DNA of 21,512 nt from an uncultured Sutterella sp. (GCA_900544255.1 UQUM01000033.1:1-21512); one strand, 5' to 3'; shown: positions 14,092 through 21,512, counted from the stretch's first letter. Numbers and translations: made by a program. The notes: generated by a model not told the origin, from the sequence alone.

Positions 14092-15039
14092 ATGGCGCAA
14101 AAATATTACGATCTTGCGCTCATCATGACACTACATATAACACGGGAAACGCCGGTCGATGCGGGGTTCCACGAACTGCTTAACCATGGGACAAAAGCTT
14201 TTCCGGCCGAAGCCGAAATACTGGATCTTGGGGAGCTGCCTGGCGGACGAGTCAATTGGCATTGGCACGAAGATGTTCAGTTTTTTCTGGTGCTGCAGGG
14301 GACCGTGGATTTCACGGTGAGCCGCACACATCATCGTCTGCGTGCCGGTGACGGTTTATTTGTGAACAGCGGTGTGCTGCATACGGCAGCGGGTGGTTCC
14401 GGCTGTCGTTACGTTTGTTTTGATATAGGTTCCGTGTTTCTGACCTTGTTTGCGGGGAGTGTCCTGGAAACTCAATACGTAACTCCCTATTTAGGGAAGG
14501 TTTTCTACGAAGGAAGAACTTTTACGCCCGAGGGGCGCGGGGTTGATGCTGTCGTCTTAAAGCGACTTCGCAGGCTTTATGAAATTTGGCAAAACCAGCC
14601 CTTGGGATGGGAGTACCTGGCCGTTGCTGAATTTATGCAGCTTTGGGTCGCCATTCTGACGGAAGCGCCGACGCAGCCCGCGGCGTTATCGGAGCAAATC
14701 CTCTTGAAAACGGTGTCGCGTATGATGGATTATGTGCATGCAAATATGGCAGAAAAAATTCTGCTCTCGGATCTTGCGCGGTACGTCGGAAAGAGCCCGT
14801 CAGAGTGCTGTCGGCAATTTAAAGCCGTCACGACCATGACCCTTGGAGAATACATTGAATCAGTTCGATTGGAAAAGGCGGCGCAGCTCCTTAAAACAGG
14901 ACTGCAGCCTGTGTCGAGAATCGGAGAAATCGTTGGCTATCCGACTTGTGCCTATTTTATCCGACGCTTCAAGCGGAAAACCGGCATGACGCCGGCACGG
15001 TATCGAAAAACATGGGTGAAGAGTACAACAACGGCCTAA
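14092..15039 (+). CDS. AraC-family regulator with cupin domain
   Basis: An AraC/XylS-type regulator of 315 residues from this start. The N-terminal half is a cupin sensing domain (W-H-W-H-E-D-V-Q-F-F-L-V-L-Q-G-T, then H-R-L-R-A-G-D-G-L-F-V-N). The C-terminal about 100 residues hold two helix-turn-helix units: L-S-D-L-A-R-Y-V-G-K-S-P-S, and I-G-E-I-V-G-Y-P-T-C-A-Y-F-I-R-R-F-K-R, ending with the family's G-M-T-P-A-R-Y-R. Start choice is uncertain: GTG 14038 (with AAGAG upstream), ATG 14092 and ATG 14125 are in frame; I use 14092 because the earlier one is encoded by promoter-like AT-rich DNA. It is divergent from ygeX-ygeY, its likely target. Confidence 0.85.
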   Translation: MAQKYYDLALIMTLHITRETPVDAGFHELLNHGTKAFPAEAEILDLGELPGGRVNWHWHEDVQFFLVLQGTVDFTVSRTHHRLRAGDGLFVNSGVLHTAAGGSGCRYVCFDIGSVFLTLFAGSVLETQYVTPYLGKVFYEGRTFTPEGRGVDAVVLKRLRRLYEIWQNQPLGWEYLAVAEFMQLWVAILTEAPTQPAALSEQILLKTVSRMMDYVHANMAEKILLSDLARYVGKSPSECCRQFKAVTTMTLGEYIESVRLEKAAQLLKTGLQPVSRIGEIVGYPTCAYFIRRFKRKTGMTPARYRKTWVKSTTTA

Positions 15040-15050
15040 GAATTTTCAAA

Positions 15051-15081
15051 AAAATCCCTGCCGACCGAAAGCAGGGATTTT
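15051..15081. terminator. Bidirectional intrinsic terminator
   Basis: AAAATCCCTGC (15051-15061) pairs perfectly with GCAGGGATTTT (15071-15081) around a 9-nt loop, an 11-bp stem. On the minus strand it ends in a run of seven T, making it a good terminator for ileS-lspA, whose stop is 19 nt upstream. On the plus strand it ends ATTTTCGTT and can also stop the araC transcript, whose stop codon is 11 nt upstream. Confidence 0.88.
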
Positions 15082-15099
15082 CGTTGCAATGTCAAACGA

Positions 15100-15600
15100 T
15101 TATTTCCGACGCCACTCCGCCCAGAAAAGCAGGGCGGCGCCGCAGCAGATCGCGATGTCTGCGACATTAAACGCTGGCCAGTGGTAAAAACCGACGTGGA
15201 AATCAAGAAAATCCACGACGCTTCCCAACACGACACGGTCAATGGCGTTACCGACGGCGCCCGAAAACACCAAAGCGGCCGCACACTGAACCGCCGGACG
15301 CGCGACGAGTTTCATGCCTGCCAAGGCTACGACGGAAACGACGCCTGCGAGCCCCGCAAAAAACACGCGCTGCCAGCCGCCCGCATCCGCCAGAAACGAG
15401 AAGGCCGCCCCGGTGTTTCTCACGTGGCAGAGATTAAAAAACGACGCGACGGGGAGGAATTCACCCTCGTAAAAATGTGTCTGAATCCAAACCTTGACGA
15501 TCTGATCCAAAACGAGGAGGGCAAACCCCACGCCCGCCCAAACCGCGAAGGAGCGCCAGGAAGCACTCTTTCGCGGTTCGCGGTTGGAAATCTCCGCCAT
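15100..15600 (-). CDS. lspA: Lipoprotein signal peptidase (SPase II)
   Basis: A 166-residue inner-membrane aspartic protease that cleaves prolipoprotein signal peptides after diacylglyceryl modification of the lipobox cysteine. Four hydrophobic segments are visible (about 18-36, 78-95, 100-116 and 144-162). The catalytic aspartates are Asp130 in G-S-V-V-D-F-L-D and Asp148 in F-N-V-A-D, within the conserved G-N-A-I-D-R and F-N-V-A-D-I-A-I boxes. L-D-Q-I-V-K at 31-36 and R-N-T-G-A-A-F-S at 61-68 also fit. Length is standard. The ATG follows the ileS TAA with no gap, so translation is probably coupled. The possible lipoprotein at 6907 would be one of its substrates. Confidence 0.96.
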   Translation of the reverse strand: MAEISNREPRKSASWRSFAVWAGVGFALLVLDQIVKVWIQTHFYEGEFLPVASFFNLCHVRNTGAAFSFLADAGGWQRVFFAGLAGVVSVVALAGMKLVARPAVQCAAALVFSGAVGNAIDRVVLGSVVDFLDFHVGFYHWPAFNVADIAICCGAALLFWAEWRRK

Positions 15601-18483
15601 TTACGCAAAGAGCCGCTTTTCGCCGGCGCCGAAGAGGTTTTCGCGACAGCGCGGGCAGAGCCCCATGTGTTCCGCATCTTCTTCGGTGCCGTCCGTGTAG
15701 TGCCAGCAGCGGATGCACTTCTTGCGGGGCGCGGCTTCCACCGTCACCGTCAAGGGAGTATCCGAATCCGGGCCTTCCACTAAGGAGGCTTTCGACGTCA
15801 TCATCACGAATTTGAGTTCGTCGCCCAAAGAAGCAAGGTACTGATAGTCCGCGCCCGAAGCCATGATGATGCAGTCGGCGGCAAGGCTCGAACCCACCTT
15901 GCCTTCGCTGCGGAGCTCTTCGATCTTCTTCAGAACCACCGAGCGCACGGCCCGAACGGCCGTCCACTTCTGAAGGAGCTTTTCGGCGTTCTCCACCGCG
16001 GGCACTTCGTGGTTCCTTTCCGTGAAGATCGTACCGCTTTCGTTCGGGGAGAAGACGGCAAACGCTTCTTCAGCAGTGAAGGTGAGGATCGGCGCCATCA
16101 AACGCAGCAGGGTCGCCGTGATGTGCCACAGGGCGGTCTGCGCCGAGCGGCGGGCAAGTCCGTCCGTCTTCGTCGTGTAGAGACGATCCTTCAGAACGTC
16201 GAGATAGAACCCGCCCAAATCTTCCGTGGCGAAGCTCATCAGCATGGCGGTCACCAAGTGGAACTGGCAGCTCTGTTCGAGTTCGAGTACCTTCGACTGG
16301 AGTTCAGCCACGCGGGCGAGGGCCCAGCGGTCGAGTTCGAGCATGTCCTCAAGCGGCACCGCATCCTTCTTCGGATCGAAGTCGCTCGTGTTCGCAAGAA
16401 GGAACCGGAGCGTGTTGCGGATGCGACGGTAGCTGTCCACGACGCGGGCGATGATGGAGGGGCCGATTCGCAGTTCGCTCGTGTAGTCGGTGCTCGCCAC
16501 CCACAAGCGGCAGATTTCCGCACCATACTTGTCGCAGATCTGCTGCGGGCTCACGGTGTTGCCGCGGCTCTTACTCATTTTTTCGCCATTTTCGTCGACG
16601 AGGAACCCGTGCGTGAGGAGGGCCTTATACGGAGGATGCCCGTCCAACATCGTCCCGATCAATAAGGACGAATGGAACCACCCGCGGTGCTGATCGCTCC
16701 CTTCAAGGTAAAGATCAGCAGGGAAGGAATCAAACTCAGCCTTATGGCTGCCGCGCATCACGTGCCAATGCGTGGCACCGGAATCGAACCACACGTCAAG
16801 GATGTCGTTGACCTTGTCGTACTGCGACGCTTCATCGGCGGGCATGTAGTCTTCGGCCTTCGCGCGTGCCCAGGCTTCAATCCCTTCGACTTCGATTTTC
16901 TTGGCGACTTCTTCAAGAATTTCGATCGTGCGCGGATGCAGTTCCCCGGTGGCCTTATTCATGAAGAACGCCAAGGGCACGCCCCAGTTACGCTGACGGG
17001 AAATGCACCAGTCGGGGCGGTTTTCGATCATGGCGTGCAGACGGTTGTAGCCCCAGGAGGGGAAGAACTTCGTCGCATCCACGCCTTCAAGCGCCGCCTC
17101 CCGGAGGCTCTTTTCGGCTATCGGGGCATTCAGAACGCCCTTGGTATCGGCGTTGGCCTTATCCATACGCACGAACCACTGGCTCGTCGCACGGTAGATC
17201 AAGGGGGTCTTATGACGCCAGCAGTGCATGTAGCTGTGGGTCATTTCGCCGCAGGCGAGAAGCGCCCCCGCCACGCGAAGCGTATCGAGAATCTTGGGCT
17301 GCGCCTTCCAGATGAACATCCCGGCAAACAAGGGGAGCCAGTCGGCGTAGACGCCGTTGCCCTGTACGGGGTTGAGAATTTCGTCATTCGTCATCCCGTG
17401 TTTCTTGCAGGAGACGAAGTCGTCCACGCCGTAGGCCGGCGCCGAATGCACGATGCCCGTGCCCGCCGTCGCTTCGACATAGTCGGCAAGATACACCGGC
17501 GACAAACGCTTGTAGCCCGGATCGATTTCGGACAACGGATGCCAGAAACGGACGTTTTCAAAGGCTTCGCCCTTCGCGGTCGCGACAATCTTGCCTTCGC
17601 GGTTGTAGCGCTTTAAGGCAGCTTCCGTGAGGTCTTTAGCGAGAATCAAATACCGATCGCCGCAGTCCACCAACGCGTACTCCAGTTCGGGGTGCATGTT
17701 GAGGGCTTGGTTCGAGGGGATGGTCCACGGGGTCGTCGTCCAAATGACGATATAGACGGGCTTATCCGTCTTCATCGCGAAGTTCTTTTCGATGCGGGGC
17801 TTATCCTCGTCGCAGAGCTTGAAGGCGATGTCGATTTCGTAGGACTTGGCGTCCTTATATTCGACTTCGGCTTCGGCCAACGCCGACTGGCAGTCAAAGC
17901 ACCAGTTGACGGGCTTTAAGCCGCGGTAGACGTACCCCTTTTCCACGATCTTCGCCAAAGCGCGTACTTCAGCCGCTTCGTTCGCGGGATTCATCGTGAG
18001 GTAGGGGTGTTCCCAATCGGCCAAAACGCCCAGGCGCTTAAAGCCTGCCATCTGGCGCGCCACCTGTTCACGCGCGTATTCGCGCGCCTTCGCCATGAGT
18101 TCTTCCTTAGGCAGCCCCTTACCGAACTTCTTTTCGATCTGAATCTCAATGGGCATCCCGTGGCAGTCCCAGCCCGGCACGTAGGGCACGTCGTACCCCG
18201 CGAGAAGCTTCGACTTATTGATGATGTCCTTAAGAATCTTATTTAAGGCGTGCCCCATGTGGATGTCGCCGTTGGCATACGGAGGGCCGTCATGCAGAAT
18301 GAACTGACGGGCTCCCTTACGGGACTTGCGAACCTTTTCGTAGATGCCCTTCTTTTCCCATTCGGCGACCCAGGCGGGTTCGCGGCGGGCGAGATCACCG
18401 CGCATCGGGAATGCGGTGTCGGGCAGATTCAACGGATACTTTTTGCTCGCCTCATCGGCTTTGGTCTTGTCGGCTTTTGCCAT
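15601..18483 (-). CDS. ileS: Isoleucyl-tRNA synthetase
   Basis: A 960-residue class I aminoacyl-tRNA synthetase that charges tRNA-Ile in the cytoplasm. The ATP-binding HIGH motif appears as H-M-G-H at 75-78, in P-P-Y-A-N-G-D-I-H-M-G-H. The KMSKS motif is at 635-639 in G-E-K-M-S-K-S-R-G-N. Between them lies the CP1 editing domain with W-T-T-T-P-W-T-I-P and its conserved G-T-G-I-V-H. The C-terminus has a zinc-binding C-I-R-C...C-P-R-C pair. The length is slightly over the E. coli protein. The ATG at 18481-18483 has GGAG 11 nt upstream. It is followed directly by lspA, the common proteobacterial order; a ribF gene often found upstream is absent, and a structured leader lies there instead. Confidence 0.98.
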   Translation of the reverse strand: MAKADKTKADEASKKYPLNLPDTAFPMRGDLARREPAWVAEWEKKGIYEKVRKSRKGARQFILHDGPPYANGDIHMGHALNKILKDIINKSKLLAGYDVPYVPGWDCHGMPIEIQIEKKFGKGLPKEELMAKAREYAREQVARQMAGFKRLGVLADWEHPYLTMNPANEAAEVRALAKIVEKGYVYRGLKPVNWCFDCQSALAEAEVEYKDAKSYEIDIAFKLCDEDKPRIEKNFAMKTDKPVYIVIWTTTPWTIPSNQALNMHPELEYALVDCGDRYLILAKDLTEAALKRYNREGKIVATAKGEAFENVRFWHPLSEIDPGYKRLSPVYLADYVEATAGTGIVHSAPAYGVDDFVSCKKHGMTNDEILNPVQGNGVYADWLPLFAGMFIWKAQPKILDTLRVAGALLACGEMTHSYMHCWRHKTPLIYRATSQWFVRMDKANADTKGVLNAPIAEKSLREAALEGVDATKFFPSWGYNRLHAMIENRPDWCISRQRNWGVPLAFFMNKATGELHPRTIEILEEVAKKIEVEGIEAWARAKAEDYMPADEASQYDKVNDILDVWFDSGATHWHVMRGSHKAEFDSFPADLYLEGSDQHRGWFHSSLLIGTMLDGHPPYKALLTHGFLVDENGEKMSKSRGNTVSPQQICDKYGAEICRLWVASTDYTSELRIGPSIIARVVDSYRRIRNTLRFLLANTSDFDPKKDAVPLEDMLELDRWALARVAELQSKVLELEQSCQFHLVTAMLMSFATEDLGGFYLDVLKDRLYTTKTDGLARRSAQTALWHITATLLRLMAPILTFTAEEAFAVFSPNESGTIFTERNHEVPAVENAEKLLQKWTAVRAVRSVVLKKIEELRSEGKVGSSLAADCIIMASGADYQYLASLGDELKFVMMTSKASLVEGPDSDTPLTVTVEAAPRKKCIRCWHYTDGTEEDAEHMGLCPRCRENLFGAGEKRLFA

Positions 18484-18729
18484 TTTTCGTGTGTCTCCAG
18501 GCCCCCTCGGGCTCTTCCGGATTCAACAGGCTTTGTCCCGCCGTGAAAGGGGACAAAGAGGTAGATATACTCGGACTCCGTTCGGTAACGGGTAACGAAC
18601 AGGCCGGCGCGTGAGTGTAGCAGTTTCAGGGACGGTACCGAAACGAGGAAGGCCGGGCAAAAGGCCGACTAAGGTATTGTGCTCAGGGGTTCTACGCCGA
18701 TTAATCAGAAATTGCAAAGAGGAGCGAAG
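18484..18729. promoter_or_regulatory. Divergent ileS/PLD control region
   Basis: This 246-bp gap serves ileS (minus) and the phospholipase D-like gene (plus). Toward ileS, CTTTGTCCC (18531-18539) pairs perfectly with GGGACAAAG (18550-18558) over a 10-nt loop, about 50 nt before the ATG, in the probable leader. A GATATA/TATACT cluster at 18564-18571 could be a -10 box on either strand. Next to it, CCGTT-CGGT-AACGG (18578-18591) is a small inverted repeat that runs into a tandem GGTAACG-GGTAACG (18584-18597). Toward the PLD gene, TTGTGC (18677-18682) and ATTAAT (18700-18705) with 17-nt spacing are plausible promoter boxes. No T-box-type structure or tRNA-pairing element is recognisable. Confidence 0.4.
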
Positions 18730-19260
18730 ATGCTTCGACAAATAATAGGATCGGGCTGTGCCGCCGTCATGGGAACGGCCGTCGCGGCAGACGTCGCCGA
18801 CATTGAAAAGGCGGGCGTCTGGTTTTCGCCGCAGGGCGGAGCGCTTGATGCCGTCATCGAAACGGTAGAGAACGCCCGAGAGACGATTGACCTTGAGGCG
18901 TTCCATTTTTCGAACAAACGCCTCGCGAGAGCGCTCATCCGAGCCAAAGACCGGGGCGTACGTTTGAGGGTGGTGCTTGACAAAGAAAATCGGGGAAAGG
19001 CTAATTCCAAAGCGGGACTCGTCTCGGATGCAGGAATCCCCGTGAGAATTGACGCCCGGCACCGCACGGCACACAACAAAGTGATTCTCATCGACTGCAA
19101 AACCGTAGTGACGGGAAGCCTTAATTTTAACGGGCACGCTGACCGGGAGAATGCGGAAAACACGCTCATTCTGACGTCCGGAAAGCTCACGGAACTCTAC
19201 CGTAGGGACTTCGAAAAGCATTGGGGACACAGCGACGACTTTCGGGGCAAAACCGAGTGA
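18730..19260 (+). CDS. Exported phospholipase D/Nuc-like protein
   Basis: A 176-residue member of the phospholipase D superfamily with one HKD motif, as in the small Nuc endonuclease, which dimerises to build one active site. The motif is His115-x-Lys117-x4-Asp122 (H-N-K-V-I-L-I-D), followed by the conserved G-S-L-N-F at 129-133 and the E-N-A-E-N stretch. Residues 1-20 form a short export signal ending A-V-A-A. Size and layout match periplasmic Nuc-type nucleases or phosphodiesterases; which of the two cannot be told. The ATG at 18730 has an AGAGGAG ribosome-binding site 6 nt upstream, so an earlier in-frame start at 18679 is not used. It is divergent from ileS and appears to be a single-gene unit. 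Confidence 0.85.
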   Translation: MLRQIIGSGCAAVMGTAVAADVADIEKAGVWFSPQGGALDAVIETVENARETIDLEAFHFSNKRLARALIRAKDRGVRLRVVLDKENRGKANSKAGLVSDAGIPVRIDARHRTAHNKVILIDCKTVVTGSLNFNGHADRENAENTLILTSGKLTELYRRDFEKHWGHSDDFRGKTE

Positions 19261-19538
19261 ACCGACAGCCGTCGATAGACAGTAACTAAGCTGATGATGA
19301 GGTATCAAATACTCCGTCGGTAAGGTTCTTTGAACTACCGGAAGAAACTCCGACAGAAATAAGGGAAGACAGGGGCGGATGATAAACAAAAGCTTTTAAA
19401 AATCCTGAAGGCACGTTGTTTCGGCTTCCCATATGGCGCCGAAAGCCGTGTTTACAAACTTTACGCTTGAAAATTAGGGAATTTTACCGAGTTCCTTTTC
19501 TTCTTTACCGAGGCGGTATGCTACAATAATAGGCTGAT
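19261..19538. other. Non-coding stretch with two hairpins
   Basis: No gene is seen in this 278-bp stretch. Hairpin one, CGGTA-AG-GTTC-TTT-GAAC-TACCG (19318-19340), lies 57 nt after the PLD-like stop and may help end that transcript, though no T-run follows. Hairpin two pairs TTTCGGC (19419-19425) with GCCGAAA (19438-19444), extendable by CACG/CGTG outside an internal loop (19412-19450). The last 100 bases are AT-rich and lead into the promoter of the CorC-type gene. Confidence 0.45.
19519..19527 (+). promoter_or_regulatory. Extended -10 promoter of CorC-type gene
   Basis: TGCTACAAT is an extended -10 box (TG, one base, TACAAT with 5 of 6 consensus matches). It has no good -35 partner, which extended -10 promoters tolerate. 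Transcription would start near 19534, leaving a leader of about 26 nt before the ATG at 19560. Confidence 0.5.
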
Positions 19539-19559
19539 TTGAAACTAAAACGGTGTTTT

Positions 19560-20996
19560 ATGGAAGATTTGGCCCTTAAAGTCGGTTACCTGATGGCGCT
19601 TCTCTTGGCGAGCGCTTTTTTCTCATTTTCTGAAATTGCTCTCGCGGCAAGCCGTCGCTCACGGCTGCAGATTGCGCTCGATAAGGGCGACGCCCGCGCC
19701 AAACGCGTCATGGAAATGCAGGATAAACCCGGGCCCTTCTTCTCCGTCGTTCAGCTCGGCTTAAACGCCGTCGCCATTTTGGGCGGCGTCGTCGGGGATA
19801 CCGCGTTTTCTCCGTATTTAGAGTCGCTTTTTCTTCTTTTCATGCCGGCGGACTATGCCGCAAAAAGTGCCTTTTTCGCGTCGTTCTTTCTGGTGACGGT
19901 GACTTTCGTCGTCTTTGCGGATTTGATTCCGAAGCGCCTCACCTTTAATAACCCGGAACGCACGGCCATGAATACGGTCGGCATCATGTCCTTCATGATC
20001 AAGGCGTTCGGCCCCTTGGTAACGTTGCTTGACTGGTGCAGTTCGGTTCTCATCCGCCTGATGGGCGGCACCGCCGAGCGCAAAGACCGCATCACGAGCG
20101 ACGATATTCTGGCATCGGTGGGAGCCGGAGCCGCGGCGGGGATCATTGCTCCTGCGGAATTAAGCGTCATTGAAAACGTATTTGATCTTGAGAACCGCTA
20201 CATCACGACGGCGATGACGCCGCGCGAATCCATCGTCTTTTTCCTTGAGACGGAAAAGGAAGACGAAATCCGTCGGCAGTTGGCAAGTGCGCCGCACAGC
20301 CGCTATTTGGTCTGTAAGGAAGACCTCGATCACATCACGGGGGTGATTTCGAGTAAAGACGTGCTGCGGCGCATCATCGACAACAAACCGATGTCGTTGT
20401 CGGATCCGTCCTTCGTACACCCGGTCCAGTTCGTACCGGATACGCTGACGCTCGCAGAAATCCTGAAGCACTTCCAGAAGACGAGCACGGACTTTGCGGT
20501 GATCCTCAACGAATACGCAATCGTCGTCGGCATCGTGACCTTGGACGACGTGATGAGTACGGTGATGGGGGATCTCGTCGTGACGCCCGAGGAATCCCAG
20601 ATCATGAAGCGCGACGAACACAGTTGGCTCGTAGACGGGTCGACCCCCACGATCGACGTCGCGTATACGCTCGACATTGACATCCCGACCGAAGACCGGC
20701 CGTATGAAACCCTTGCGGGCTTCATCATGTACGCGCTGCGCCGCATCCCCAAGCGCACGGACTACATTGTTTACAAGGGGTACCGCTTTGAAGTGATGGA
20801 CGTCGACGCGAACCGCATCGATCAGGTGCTCGTCACGAAACTCGCGAAAGACGGGAAGGTCAAAAAGTCGAATGTTCCGGCGACGGAAACAGTCTTAAAA
20901 ACGCCTGCGAAGCTCGGTACACCCGTAAAGACGGAGAAGGGAGATAAGTTGGATAAGGCGGCGGAACCGGTTAAAACAGAGGCTAGCTCGAAATGA
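19560..20996 (+). CDS. CNNM/CBS/CorC-type membrane protein
   Basis: A 478-residue inner-membrane protein of the HlyC/CorC (YtfL-like) family. Residues about 1-170 form the CNNM (DUF21) domain with four hydrophobic segments and F-F-S-F-S-E-I-A-L at 20-28; F-A-D-L-I-P-K-R at 119-126 is the family's E/D-x-x-P-K box. A CBS pair spans about 215-335 (M-T-P-R-E-S; L-D-D-V-M-S). The C-terminal CorC_HlyC domain covers about 345-428 (W-L-V-D-G-S, then Y-E-T-L-A-G-F). A 50-residue Lys-, Thr- and Glu-rich tail follows and is not part of the family core. Members are linked to magnesium/cobalt homeostasis or ion efflux; the ion is not certain here. The ATG lacks a clear Shine-Dalgarno. Its stop overlaps the next gene as ATGA. 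Confidence 0.92.
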   Translation: MEDLALKVGYLMALLLASAFFSFSEIALAASRRSRLQIALDKGDARAKRVMEMQDKPGPFFSVVQLGLNAVAILGGVVGDTAFSPYLESLFLLFMPADYAAKSAFFASFFLVTVTFVVFADLIPKRLTFNNPERTAMNTVGIMSFMIKAFGPLVTLLDWCSSVLIRLMGGTAERKDRITSDDILASVGAGAAAGIIAPAELSVIENVFDLENRYITTAMTPRESIVFFLETEKEDEIRRQLASAPHSRYLVCKEDLDHITGVISSKDVLRRIIDNKPMSLSDPSFVHPVQFVPDTLTLAEILKHFQKTSTDFAVILNEYAIVVGIVTLDDVMSTVMGDLVVTPEESQIMKRDEHSWLVDGSTPTIDVAYTLDIDIPTEDRPYETLAGFIMYALRRIPKRTDYIVYKGYRFEVMDVDANRIDQVLVTKLAKDGKVKKSNVPATETVLKTPAKLGTPVKTEKGDKLDKAAEPVKTEASSK

Positions 20997-21328
20997 AGGC
21001 ACTTTTCGTGACTCTCCTCGCGCTCACCGTCGGTTCGGCGGTTGCGGGTGAGGTGCTGTATACACCGGGTACCTGCACGGGCTCCGCGAGAACGGGGCGG
21101 GGCCCGGTGAAAGTTAAGGTCACCTTTTCGGCAGATGCAATCACTGCCGTTAAAATCGCGCGCCACAGCGAAACGCCCGGGATTGCCGCGAAGGCTTTAA
21201 AGCAGATGCCCGAGCGTATTCTCGCAGCGCAGACCGATAAGGTTGATGCCGTTTCAGGGGCAACGCTCACCAGTCGTGCGATCCGGCGGGCAGCGGCTCA
21301 ATGCATCAATACCCATCGCACGAAATAA
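20993..21328 (+). CDS. Small exported FMN-binding protein
   Basis: A 111-residue exported protein with an FMN-binding domain (PF04205 type). Residues 1-18 are a Sec signal (MKALF, hydrophobic core, S-A-V-A). The flavinylation motif is Asp85-x-x-Ser-Gly-Ala-Thr91, followed by L-T-S; in this family ApbE links FMN to the threonine through a phosphodiester bond, here Thr91. The protein is little more than that one domain, so it is probably a small periplasmic electron carrier or a subunit for a separate reductase. No ApbE gene lies in the window. The ATG overlaps the stop of the CorC-type gene as ATGA, so translation is probably coupled; mscL follows after 23 nt. Confidence 0.87.
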   Translation: MKALFVTLLALTVGSAVAGEVLYTPGTCTGSARTGRGPVKVKVTFSADAITAVKIARHSETPGIAAKALKQMPERILAAQTDKVDAVSGATLTSRAIRRAAAQCINTHRTK

Positions 21329-21351
21329 CACCAAAGAAAGGATCGAAAAAA

Positions 21352-21512
21352 ATGAAAGGCTTCTTTAAGGACTTTCAGGCATTTATTTCCCGCGGCAACG
21401 TGATGGATCTCGCGGTCGCCGTGATCATCGGAGCGGCATTTTCGAACATCGTCTCGAGTATGGTGAAAGACGTCATCAATCCCGTCCTCGGTTTCTTCGT
21501 GGGCAAGCCCGA
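21352..21512 (+). CDS. mscL: Large-conductance mechanosensitive channel, partial
   Basis: The first 53 codons of mscL, cut by the window end. MscL is the inner-membrane channel that releases solutes under hypo-osmotic shock. The N-terminal helix and start of TM1 match well: F-K-D-F-Q-A-F-I-S-R-G-N-V-M-D-L-A-V-A-V-I-I-G-A-A-F, then S-S-M-V-K-D-V-I-N-P-V-L-G. The ATG has AAAGGA about 10 nt upstream. It lies 23 nt after the FMN-binding protein gene and may be in the same transcript. Confidence 0.95.
   Translation, partial: MKGFFKDFQAFISRGNVMDLAVAVIIGAAFSNIVSSMVKDVINPVLGFFVGKP

Noticed and set aside
14023..14100. Longer YgeX with a 26-residue hydrophobic N-terminus
   Set aside because: The extension is encoded by AT-rich promoter DNA and overlaps the AraC gene; the enzyme is a cytoplasmic PLP protein with family match beginning at the later Met.
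18523..19389. 288-codon minus-strand frame
   Set aside because: Antisense to the PLD/Nuc-like gene, which has an HKD motif, signal peptide and strong ribosome-binding site.
1..21512. CRISPR array, prophage, insertion sequence or toxin-antitoxin/defence module
   Set aside because: No regularly spaced repeats, transposase, integrase, paired terminal repeats or recognisable defence domains were seen on either strand.

Overview
The window reads as chromosome of a Gram-negative proteobacterium with moderately high GC. Gene content (ileS-lspA order, a ZnuABC-type uptake system, YgeX/YgeY diaminopropionate enzymes, Tat-type signals, a small FMN-binding exported protein, flavodoxin and aldo/keto reductases) and protein style suggest an anaerobic gut betaproteobacterium of the Sutterellaceae type. 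That taxonomic guess is inference; the window has no rRNA or other decisive marker.

Layout. 138-3033 (minus): an AI-2E/PerM-family membrane protein, a tRNA-Arg(CCU) gene with encoded CCA, a sodium:solute symporter, and a small unknown ORF coupled to the symporter. 3034-3340 holds no recognised gene. 3341-9715 (minus): one tight run starting with a metal-binding ABC substrate-binding protein (ZnuA-like, Tat-type signal), then 10 nt later a LysR regulator, an exported esterase-like hydrolase, an AKR13-like aldo/keto reductase, an exported flavodoxin, a DkgA-like aldo/keto reductase and a second exported alpha/beta hydrolase. 9787-11620 (plus): the divergent ATPase and permease of the metal transporter, followed by a half-length YitT/DUF6198-like membrane protein, all linked by 4-bp GTGA overlaps. 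11664-14022 (minus): ygeY and ygeX, with an AraC regulator divergent from them (14092-15039, plus). A strong bidirectional terminator follows at 15051-15081. 15100-18483 (minus): ileS-lspA, the synthetase preceded by a structured leader. 18730-19260 (plus): an exported single-HKD phospholipase D/Nuc-like protein. 19560-21512 (plus): a CNNM/CBS/CorC-type membrane protein, an overlapping 111-residue exported FMN-binding protein, and the start of mscL, cut by the window edge.

How the genes work together. The divergent znuA | znuCB pair forms one metal importer sharing a 71-bp regulatory region with two inverted repeats. On the znuA side the metal gene appears to be transcribed into a LysR/redox/hydrolase cluster. 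YgeX deaminates 2,3-diaminopropionate and YgeY is its usual partner hydrolase; the AraC protein is the likely local regulator. IleS-LspA is the standard housekeeping pair. The CorC-type protein and the FMN-binding protein are translationally coupled, suggesting an envelope function.

I see no CRISPR array, prophage, insertion sequence or obvious defence system. The window is mostly ordinary chromosome; the oddest parts are the half-length YitT-like gene, the znuA-lysR linkage, the CorC/FMN-binding overlap and the unexplained stretch 2905-3340.
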